Below are positions 1 through 6,068 of a stretch of DNA of 6,405 nt, one piece after another (the first letter of the stretch is position 1; each line of letters opens with the position of its first letter). The notes below the pieces were generated by a model, which did not search any database, had not been told where the DNA came from, and saw only the letters and a list, made by a program, of their open reading frames with translations. The position numbers were made by a program, and so were the translations under genes. The stretch lies in assembly GCA_044370375.1 (NCBI GenBank), contig JBILVQ010000180.1, positions 1 through 6,405 of the forward strand, read 5' to 3'. The DNA is from JBILVQ01 sp044370375 (lineage in GTDB: Bacteria > Bacteroidota > Bacteroidia > UBA4408).

Positions 1-2460
1 ATAATCAATAAAACAGCGAAAGGGGATTATCAGAAACACCAGATTTTTATCACACCCAACGAAATTTATTCTTTCAAAGTAAGTGGTATTCAAGATTATT
101 TTCAAAAGGGCAATGAGGCAGATTTGTTTTTTAATTCCATTCGTTTTCGCAATATGCCAACCAATCCACAGATCTTTACTTCAAAGCTTGGATTCCGAGT
201 AGAGGTGGAAGGAAATCATGCTGCCTTTCACCCGCACCCTGAAAATAATCCCTATCAGCAAGAGGTTATCTTCTCTGCGGCCCCTGATTCCGAACATTTC
301 CGCCTTGTAATGGCTGCCTCTCTTTACGATTTTTTCTATCTTGAACAGGACTCCTTTGAGCACAACATGCTGGCCGAAAGGCTTTGTCTTGAAACCAACA
401 AAAAGTTAAAGTCCTTTGGTTATCTCGATGATGCTACACAAAAGAAATATTGGTTTAAATCGCAGCATCCCACCAATGTTACGGAAACTTCTTATGGTCA
501 AATTGTGATGTATGGCCCAAATTATTATTTGTTGTTTACCAACCAAGATAGTGTCAATGCCTTTCGTTTTTTTAACTCTTTTGTTCCCGGAATTCAGACT
601 GCTGTTGAAGAACCAAGTGTGTTGCAAGATACCTCGCTTTACTTTAGGGTAAAAGCTCCTTCTTTCAGCAATGAATATTCTTCACTGCTGTATGATTATA
701 CCAAGGAGAAAAAAGCTGTAACCAAAGAGGAAAAGGAAGAAGAGGTGAAGTCGTATTACCAACCGATAAAGAAAACCAAGGTTTATCAATCGGTTGCCTC
801 CGGAGAAAAGGTGATGGTGGAGTACCGAAAGTTTAGCATGTATTTTCAGATGAAAGACATGGATGAATTTTGGAAGTATCGCTTAAAAGGTGTTTCCGAT
901 GATTATGCCTTAAAAATGTCAAGGATTCAAAAAAGTAAAAAGGGCGATACTTGGCAGTGTGAATTGTTGCTAACGGATACCGCCAGTAGTCGCGGAATTG
1001 CTGTTAAATTGATGCAACGCTGCGGAACGCTTTACCAGTTGCGTACCGTAGTGGATACCACGCTAGGATTGAATGGTTTTGCCAAAACTTTTTTCGATTC
1101 TTTTGCTCCCTTTGATACTTGTATCGGTCTGGATGTAACTGCACCCAAACTGGAAACTTTTTTCTTTTCGAAATTGTATGATGCTGATTCAACACAAAGC
1201 AACCGTGCCAAGGGCGCTATTGAATATGTGCAGCCCAATATGTTGGAGGCCAATGTTCCCATGCTCATCAAAGCCATTCAGCATCCTGATTTCGCAAAGC
1301 TTACCAACCTTGAAAAACGAGAATTAATCAGTTGTTTCGACAAGGTAAAAACAAAAGAAACCATTCCTTTTTTAGAATCCATTTATCAGCAATATGCAGA
1401 TTCAGTTTCGATTGAGTTTACCATTTTGCAAACCCTCGTCAATTTAAAATCGGCAGATGCCAATAAATCTTTATTAAAGTTATTGAAAATTGATGTGCCA
1501 ATAACCACCAACGATAACCTGGTCAACCGACTTTTTGAATTTATGGAAGATAGTCTCCAAAACGCTGCAGGCTTATTCCCCGATCTTATTCGGTATACCA
1601 AGTATCAGGAATATAAAAGCCAGATTTACGAATTAATGGCCCGTGCCATAGAAACAGGAGCCTTGAAACCTCGTGTCTATAAAAAGATGGTCCCCGATAT
1701 TCTTCTGGATGCCAATTACGAATTGAAGAAATTTATTTCAGACCGCAGTCGCGACAAAGAGCCTTATTCTTTTTCTTCCAATTCATCCGTTAAAGAGTAC
1801 CAACTTTCTAGTGAGTTAAATGGTACACAAAAGAGAATCTTTTATTACGCTACCGTTCTTGCTCCCTTTTATTCCAACCCTGAGGTAGAGAAGTTTTACC
1901 GCAAACTCTTGGTCTCAACATCCAGCAAACGTTTTAAAACGCTGTTGCAAGGACAATTGTTATTGCATGAAATGTCCCCGCCCGACACCGCCTTTCAGCG
2001 TTATGCCTATGACTTGCAAAGCAGAATTGCCTTGTATGCTGCTTTGAAAACGGGCAATAAAATGGATTTGTTCAAAAAGGATTTTTTGGTACAGAAAGAC
2101 CTTGTTATTTCTCAGCTTTTCGGAAAAAGAGAAAGTTTTTCTAAAGATACCATCGTTTTACTTTCTGTGCATAAGGTGCAATACAACAATAATCCCGGAA
2201 ATGTTTATTTTTTCAAATCCCGCGAAAAGGATAAAAAAATATGGAAACTAAGCTATTCCGCTGTTCACGGAGTCAACGAATCGGAGGTAAGCCTTAAACC
2301 GGAATGGTCAAGAAACGGTATTTCTTTCGAAAGCGATAAGCAGTTGCAAAAAGAAATCGGCAATGCTTTGCAAGCTATCAGAATTGAAAACCGCAGGCGA
2401 GCACGACTTTCGGATTTCGAAATTACGATGGAATTCGATTACGATTACCTGAGTTATTAA
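1..2460 (+). CDS. Large protein of unknown function with three FFxSF-ending repeats and a helical repeat region (5' end outside window)
   Basis: I do not recognise a named family. The frame is open from base 1, so the true start lies upstream; a TTG at 124 is inside the gene and is not a credible start. The visible 819 residues (numbered from base 1) show three segments that each end in a similar motif: FFNSI at 43-47, FFNSF at 190-194 and FFDSF at 364-368, each preceded by aromatic and beta-rich sequence. This suggests diverged tandem copies of one domain of roughly 150-170 residues. Residues about 414-685 look mostly helical, with HEAT-like spacing of leucine-rich helices. About 686-790 is beta-rich, followed by a basic patch (NRRRAR, about 797-802) and an acidic, tyrosine-rich tail ending YDYLSY. 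No catalytic motif or membrane segment is visible. A signal peptide, if any, would be upstream. The gene converges on rsmG with 21 bp between stops. A secreted or periplasmic scaffold is possible, but that is inference. Confidence 0.85.
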   Translation: MINKTAKGDYQKHQIFITPNEIYSFKVSGIQDYFQKGNEADLFFNSIRFRNMPTNPQIFTSKLGFRVEVEGNHAAFHPHPENNPYQQEVIFSAAPDSEHFRLVMAASLYDFFYLEQDSFEHNMLAERLCLETNKKLKSFGYLDDATQKKYWFKSQHPTNVTETSYGQIVMYGPNYYLLFTNQDSVNAFRFFNSFVPGIQTAVEEPSVLQDTSLYFRVKAPSFSNEYSSLLYDYTKEKKAVTKEEKEEEVKSYYQPIKKTKVYQSVASGEKVMVEYRKFSMYFQMKDMDEFWKYRLKGVSDDYALKMSRIQKSKKGDTWQCELLLTDTASSRGIAVKLMQRCGTLYQLRTVVDTTLGLNGFAKTFFDSFAPFDTCIGLDVTAPKLETFFFSKLYDADSTQSNRAKGAIEYVQPNMLEANVPMLIKAIQHPDFAKLTNLEKRELISCFDKVKTKETIPFLESIYQQYADSVSIEFTILQTLVNLKSADANKSLLKLLKIDVPITTNDNLVNRLFEFMEDSLQNAAGLFPDLIRYTKYQEYKSQIYELMARAIETGALKPRVYKKMVPDILLDANYELKKFISDRSRDKEPYSFSSNSSVKEYQLSSELNGTQKRIFYYATVLAPFYSNPEVEKFYRKLLVSTSSKRFKTLLQGQLLLHEMSPPDTAFQRYAYDLQSRIALYAALKTGNKMDLFKKDFLVQKDLVISQLFGKRESFSKDTIVLLSVHKVQYNNNPGNVYFFKSREKDKKIWKLSYSAVHGVNESEVSLKPEWSRNGISFESDKQLQKEIGNALQAIRIENRRRARLSDFEITMEFDYDYLSY

Positions 2461-2481
2461 ACTTTCGGAAAGGAAAAAGAT

Positions 2482-3102
2482 TTAGTTTTTTTTGATGTAA
2501 ACGATAACCTTTTCATCAAATTCAGGTAGCGGAAAGTAATCTTGTACCTTAACCAAATCTGCTCTAACCCTGGCCTCTATCATTTCTTCGCTAAGATTTC
2601 CGCCTTTTAAAAATATCCAGCCATTGCTTTTGTCAGATGCGTTGCCTTTTCTCACCGAGGTTTTTGTCCAATCGAGTAAGGTTTTTACCGGTGCTACCGC
2701 TCTGCTTACAACAAAGTCGTAAGGCCCATGCATTTTTTCAGCACGGCTACAAAAGGTTTTTACATTTTTTAAATCAAGACTGCGGGCTATTTCTTCAACG
2801 CAATTGATTTTTTTTTGAATAGAATCTACCAAATGAAATTGTACCTTAGGGAAAAGAATGGCCAGCGGGATGCCGGGGAAACCGCCACCCGTGCCAAGGT
2901 CCATTACGAGCGATTGATCAGCAAAGCATACAAATTTTGCAATGGCAAGTGAATGCAGGATATGCTTCTCAAACAGGGCATCTACATCTTTCCTCGAAAT
3001 TAAATTCACCCTTTGATTGATTTCGGGAAACAATTGCAACAGGGCTGAGAACTTTTCTTGTTGTTCCGCTTGGGTGAAATCCTGGATAAGGGAAAGATTC
3101 AT
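2482..3102 (-). CDS. rsmG: 16S rRNA (guanine-527-N7)-methyltransferase RsmG
   Basis: RsmG (GidB) uses S-adenosylmethionine to make m7G at position 527 of 16S rRNA, in the 530 loop near the decoding site; it acts in the cytoplasm. The 206-residue protein is normal length for the family. Visible landmarks are RVNLISRKD at 31-39, KHILHSL at 46-52, the glycine-rich SAM-binding loop DLGTGGGFPGIPL at 68-80, the acidic residue D93 at the end of the next strand (HLVDS), and the family motif SRAVAPV at 133-139. I chose the ATG at 3102; a TTG one codon upstream (3105) would add a single residue. It is the last gene of the minus-strand cluster, starting 6 bp after the sigma-factor stop, and was probably cotranscribed. 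An AAGGA sequence lies too far upstream to be a convincing ribosome binding site. A run of nine A on the coding strand lies just after D93 (see findings). Loss of rsmG in other bacteria gives low-level streptomycin resistance. Confidence 0.96.
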   Translation of the reverse strand: MNLSLIQDFTQAEQQEKFSALLQLFPEINQRVNLISRKDVDALFEKHILHSLAIAKFVCFADQSLVMDLGTGGGFPGIPLAILFPKVQFHLVDSIQKKINCVEEIARSLDLKNVKTFCSRAEKMHGPYDFVVSRAVAPVKTLLDWTKTSVRKGNASDKSNGWIFLKGGNLSEEMIEARVRADLVKVQDYFPLPEFDEKVIVYIKKN

Positions 3103-3108
3103 CAAAAA

Positions 3109-3714
3109 TCAGAGTCCTTTGTTATGTTTTAGAATGTTGAAAAGGAACTCCCTGGCTCTAAATAGCTGAGCTTTAACGGTGCCCAAGGGTAAACCGGTTT
3201 TAACGGCAATTTCTTCGTAGGATAACTCTTCAAAATATCGCATTTCAACCAAATCGCGGTATTTGGGTTTTAGTTTTTCTACCACCACGCGCAGCATTTG
3301 GATTTTCTCCTTCTTCATTACCTTTTCTTCGGGATCCAATATTTCGGCCTTGATATTCATACCATATTCTCCACCTTCATCGTTTGAATAAGGTTTATCA
3401 AGAGAAATGGTTATTGTTTTTTTCTTGCGGATAAAATCGATGCAATTGTTGGAAGCAATTTTAAACAGCCAGGTACTAAAAGCGTAGTTAGGGGTGTATT
3501 GGTCTAGCCGTTTAAAGGCTTTACCAAAGGCTTCAATGGTTAAATCATCGGCATCATCGCGGTTATTAACCATTTTTAGCAGCATAAAATAAACAGTATC
3601 GCGATAACGGGCCATTAATTCGGCATAGGCTTTTTGGTCGCCTTGCTCAACAGCAAGTTTTACCAACTTATAATCATGCTGGGCTTTTTCTGTCAGATTA
3701 TTTCCTATTTCCAT
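3109..3714 (-). CDS. ECF-type RNA polymerase sigma-70 factor
   Basis: A 201-residue sigma factor of the extracytoplasmic-function type, which directs RNA polymerase core to a subset of promoters. Region 2 spans about 28-98: AYAELMARYRDTVYFMLLKM, then the acidic DADDLTIEAFGKAF (core binding), then FSTWLFKIASNNCIDFIRKKK (-10 recognition and melting). A linker at about 99-137 is charged. Region 4 spans about 140-193 and contains the helix-turn-helix SYEEIAVKTGLPLGTVKAQLFRARE at 165-189, for -35 recognition. There is no N-terminal region 1 and no region 3, as usual for ECF factors. The ATG at 3714 lies inside the last codons of the upstream glycosyltransferase (10-bp overlap), which suggests translational coupling. 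rsmG follows 6 bp after the stop. No anti-sigma gene is adjacent, so how its activity is controlled is unclear. The regulon cannot be predicted from this sequence, and I give no gene symbol because ECF names in this phylum are not transferable. Confidence 0.93.
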   Translation of the reverse strand: MEIGNNLTEKAQHDYKLVKLAVEQGDQKAYAELMARYRDTVYFMLLKMVNNRDDADDLTIEAFGKAFKRLDQYTPNYAFSTWLFKIASNNCIDFIRKKKTITISLDKPYSNDEGGEYGMNIKAEILDPEEKVMKKEKIQMLRVVVEKLKPKYRDLVEMRYFEELSYEEIAVKTGLPLGTVKAQLFRAREFLFNILKHNKGL

Positions 3715-4835
3715 TTATGCTTGCTTACGAATAAGTTTGATGAATGCAATATTGGGTAAATACCCAACAAGGCCAATTCAAATATAGGAGAAAAAAACAA
3801 AAGGTCGGTTTCGTGCAATTTTTCCATGGCTTTGCCAAAAATAATTAATTGAAGCAACAACCTGAAAACAAAGATTCCTAATAGCAGGTAGGTGTCTAAA
3901 CTACTGAATGCCAATGCTGCAAAAGAAATATAAAACAAATACTGGCTTAAAACATACAAACCCAATCGGAATTTGTCTCCGGTTTTGTAATGCTTTGCGG
4001 TGGTCAAATGCCTGCGTTTTTGGTTAATCCAGGACGAGTAAGATTTTTTGGGCTCAGAATAGGTAAAGCTTTCGGGCTTTAACTCAACGGCAATATTGGC
4101 CGCTTTTCCAACTTTATTGATGAACAAGTCATCATCACCGGATTGTATATGATATTGTGCTGCAAAGCCTTTGTGCCTGAAAAATAAATCTTTGGTGTAG
4201 GCCAAATTTCTGCCAATCCCCATGTAAGGACGCTTGCCTTTGGCAAAGGATAAAAACTGCAAGGCACCAAAAAAGGCATCATAACGAATCAGTTTATTGA
4301 GCCAACCCTTTTGTTTTTTATAGGCCCCGTAACCCAACACAATTTCCTTTTCCTGGCTCCAGTTAGCCGCCATGGTCTTTAACCATTGATTGTTGGCAGG
4401 CACACAATCTGCATCTGTTAACAAAAGCAAATTGTATTTTGCGCCCTTGATGCCAAGTGTTAAGGCTAATTTTTTATCGTGTTCCTTTATTTCTTCCTCT
4501 TTAAGATTGACAACATGTAAATTACTCACCTTCTTTTGAAATTCCTCCAAAATATCTTCAGATTCATCATAAGAACAGTCGTTTACCACAACCACCTCAA
4601 ATTCAGGGTAGTCTTGCTCGAAAAACAAATGCAGATGTTTGTGTAGGTTTTCGGCTTCGTTTTTTGCACAGATAACAATAGAAACCGGCCCCGGGTATTT
4701 TTTTTCCTGTTGATGCTTGCCAAAGGCCAGCAGGGAATAAAAGCGCAGGAAATAATACAACTGTATCAGCAAAGAAAATGCAAGTATGATTAATACTGCA
4801 TAGGAGAGGGGAAAAGTCAACAAATCGTCCATCAT
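3705..4835 (-). CDS. Membrane-bound family 2 glycosyltransferase
   Basis: A 376-residue GT-A fold, GT2-type glycosyltransferase, which transfers a sugar from a nucleotide-sugar donor at the cytoplasmic face of the inner membrane; donor and acceptor are unknown. Order of parts: an N-terminal membrane helix at about 9-31; the catalytic domain starting PGPVSIVICAKNEAENL (49-64), with VVVNDCSYDES (82-92), the metal-binding DxD motif in LLTDADC (138-144), and an acidic SGDDD (232-236) as likely catalytic region; QKRRH (272-276) at the position of the Q/RxxRW motif of processive enzymes; then three membrane helices at about 292-312, 317-334 and 346-363, and a short basic tail. The ATG at 4835 is the chosen start. 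A second ATG is the next codon (4832), and a TTG at 4841 would add two residues. It is the first gene of the minus-strand cluster; its stop overlaps the sigma-factor start by 10 bp. A role in lipid glycosylation or envelope polysaccharide is likely by architecture only. Confidence 0.92.
   Translation of the reverse strand: MMDDLLTFPLSYAVLIILAFSLLIQLYYFLRFYSLLAFGKHQQEKKYPGPVSIVICAKNEAENLHKHLHLFFEQDYPEFEVVVVNDCSYDESEDILEEFQKKVSNLHVVNLKEEEIKEHDKKLALTLGIKGAKYNLLLLTDADCVPANNQWLKTMAANWSQEKEIVLGYGAYKKQKGWLNKLIRYDAFFGALQFLSFAKGKRPYMGIGRNLAYTKDLFFRHKGFAAQYHIQSGDDDLFINKVGKAANIAVELKPESFTYSEPKKSYSSWINQKRRHLTTAKHYKTGDKFRLGLYVLSQYLFYISFAALAFSSLDTYLLLGIFVFRLLLQLIIFGKAMEKLHETDLLFFSPIFELALLGIYPILHSSNLFVSKHKWK
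3752..3767. repeat. Small inverted repeat inside the glycosyltransferase 3' end
   Basis: TTGGGTA and TACCCAA form perfect 7-bp arms around a 2-base centre. In RNA this could fold as a 6-bp stem with a 4-base loop. It lies 38 bp upstream of the sigma-factor ATG and within codons for GIYPI of the glycosyltransferase. A stem of this size is expected about once by chance in a window of this length, so a function as operator or hairpin is only a possibility. Confidence 0.3.
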
Positions 4836-4846
4836 GTACAAGACAA

Positions 4847-4854
4847 CAAAGGTA
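4847..4854 (-). promoter_or_regulatory. Candidate -7 promoter element for the glycosyltransferase-sigma-rsmG cluster
   Basis: The minus strand reads TACCTTTG, an exact match to the TAnnTTTG element used by the primary sigma factor of Bacteroidota. It is placed just upstream of the first gene of the cluster. No TTG is visible at the expected -33 spacing (about 4874-4880), so the promoter is incomplete by consensus. Transcription from it would start around 4840-4843, leaving only a few bases before the ATG at 4835. Confidence 0.5.
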
Positions 4855-4887
4855 TTGTTCGTGAAAATACTTCTATTGCTATCTTTG
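4855..4887 (+). promoter_or_regulatory. Candidate Bacteroidota-type promoter for tgt
   Basis: The -7 element TATCTTTG at 4880-4887 matches TAnnTTTG exactly, and a -33 TTG lies at 4855-4857 with a 22-bp spacer, at the long end of the accepted range. Predicted transcription start is about 4891-4894, giving a leader of about 40 bases before the tgt GTG at 4932. It probably drives tgt and the permease gene together. Confidence 0.6.
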
Positions 4888-4931
4888 ACCGAGTTTAAAC
4901 AAAGAAATTAACAAAGGGAATTAATCAAAAC

Positions 4932-6065
4932 GTGCTGAAATTCAATTTACTAAGCTCCGATCCGGGCAGCAAAGCAAGGGCAGGACGCATTACCACCGAC
5001 CACGGGACCATCGAAACACCCATTTTTATGCCGGTTGGAACTGTAGGTTCTGTGAAAGCCGTTCATCAGCGTGAACTTAGAGAGGATATTGATGCACAAA
5101 TTATTTTAGGGAATACCTATCATCTATACTTAAGACCCGGTACCGATGTGCTGCAAAAATTAGGTGGTCTGCACCGTTTCATGCAATGGAATCGGCCCAT
5201 TTTGACCGATAGCGGTGGTTATCAGGTTTATTCACTCACCGACAGACGGAAACTAACCGAGGAAGGAGCGAAATTCAGTTCTCACATTGATGGTTCCAAA
5301 CATATTTTTACTCCCGAAAAGGTAATTGACATTCAAAGAGCCATTGGTTCCGACATAATGATGGTGCTTGATGAATGTACCCCATACCCCTGTGATTACC
5401 AATATGCCGAAAAGTCTTTGGGCTTAACCCACCGCTGGCTCGATCGTTGTTTGGATCGATTCAAACAAACCGAGCCGCTGTATGGACATCATCAGGCCTT
5501 GTTTCCCATCGTTCAGGGCAGCACTTTTCGCGATCTAAGAGCAAAATCTGCGGAGTTCATCGCTTCCAGAGGGGCTGAGGGAAATGCCATTGGCGGCCTA
5601 AGTGTTGGTGAACCGGCCGAAATAATGTATGAAATGACCGAACTGGTTTGTAATATTTTGCCGGCAGATAAACCGCGTTATCTGATGGGCGTTGGTACCC
5701 CTGTGAATATTCTTGAAAACATAGCCTTGGGTGTAGATATGTTTGATTGCGTAATGCCAACACGCAATGCACGCAATGGAATGCTTTTTACCGCTGAGGG
5801 TATTCTCAACATGAAAAATGAAAAGTGGAAGTATGATGATGGCCCAGTGGACCCGCAAGGAATTAGCTATGTCGACACCCAATATTCCCGCGCTTATTTG
5901 CGTCACCTCTTTACAGCACAGGAACGATTAGCCGGTCAAATCGCCTCTGTTCACAACCTTGCTTTTTATTTGTGGTTGGTGAAAGAAGCTCGCCAGCATA
6001 TTATTGCCGGTGATTTCACGGATTGGAAAAACAAAATGATTCCCAAACTGTCTAATCGTTTATAG
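4932..6065 (+). CDS. tgt: Queuine tRNA-ribosyltransferase (tRNA-guanine transglycosylase)
   Basis: Tgt swaps guanine at wobble position 34 of GUN-anticodon tRNAs for preQ1, the step that commits to queuosine; it is cytoplasmic and has a TIM-barrel fold. The 377 residues match the family length. Landmarks: TPIFMPVGTVGSVK (29-42), ILGNTYHLYLRPG (58-70), LTDSGGYQVYSL (91-102) with the conserved active-site D93, FPIVQGS (191-197), GGLSVGE (221-227) and DMFDCVMPTRNARNG (269-283), which contains the catalytic nucleophile aspartate. The usual zinc-binding CxCxxC is absent: the aligned positions are G310, S312 and D315, while the fourth ligand histidine remains as H341 (see findings). The GTG at 4932 is the only reasonable start after the in-frame stop at 4896; AAAGGGAA about 12 bases upstream is a weak ribosome binding site. 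The permease gene starts 3 bp after the stop, so the two are surely cotranscribed. Confidence 0.97.
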   Translation: MLKFNLLSSDPGSKARAGRITTDHGTIETPIFMPVGTVGSVKAVHQRELREDIDAQIILGNTYHLYLRPGTDVLQKLGGLHRFMQWNRPILTDSGGYQVYSLTDRRKLTEEGAKFSSHIDGSKHIFTPEKVIDIQRAIGSDIMMVLDECTPYPCDYQYAEKSLGLTHRWLDRCLDRFKQTEPLYGHHQALFPIVQGSTFRDLRAKSAEFIASRGAEGNAIGGLSVGEPAEIMYEMTELVCNILPADKPRYLMGVGTPVNILENIALGVDMFDCVMPTRNARNGMLFTAEGILNMKNEKWKYDDGPVDPQGISYVDTQYSRAYLRHLFTAQERLAGQIASVHNLAFYLWLVKEARQHIIAGDFTDWKNKMIPKLSNRL

Positions 6066-6068
6066 CCT

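Noticed and set aside
124..126. TTG at 124 as the start of the first gene
   Set aside because: The reading frame is open back to base 1 and the upstream codons encode sequence continuous with the first repeat unit, so this is internal.
181..1601. Several minus-strand open frames of 60-81 codons opposite the first gene
   Set aside because: They are antisense shadows of a long coding frame, with composition unlike real proteins and mutual overlap in different frames.
2461..2481. CTTTCGGAAAG (2462-2472) between the convergent stops as a bidirectional terminator
   Set aside because: The stem is only 4-5 AT-rich base pairs with a very small loop, and the T run on the plus strand is not directly next to it. 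Too weak to call.
4888..4931. preQ1 riboswitch in the tgt leader
   Set aside because: The leader of about 40 bases is A-rich, with no GC stem or the C-rich and A-rich pattern of a preQ1 aptamer; nothing foldable is seen.
5557..5906. Minus-strand open frames of 71 and 102 codons opposite tgt
   Set aside because: They lie wholly over the conserved tgt coding sequence, have no family resemblance, and no promoter or ribosome binding site.
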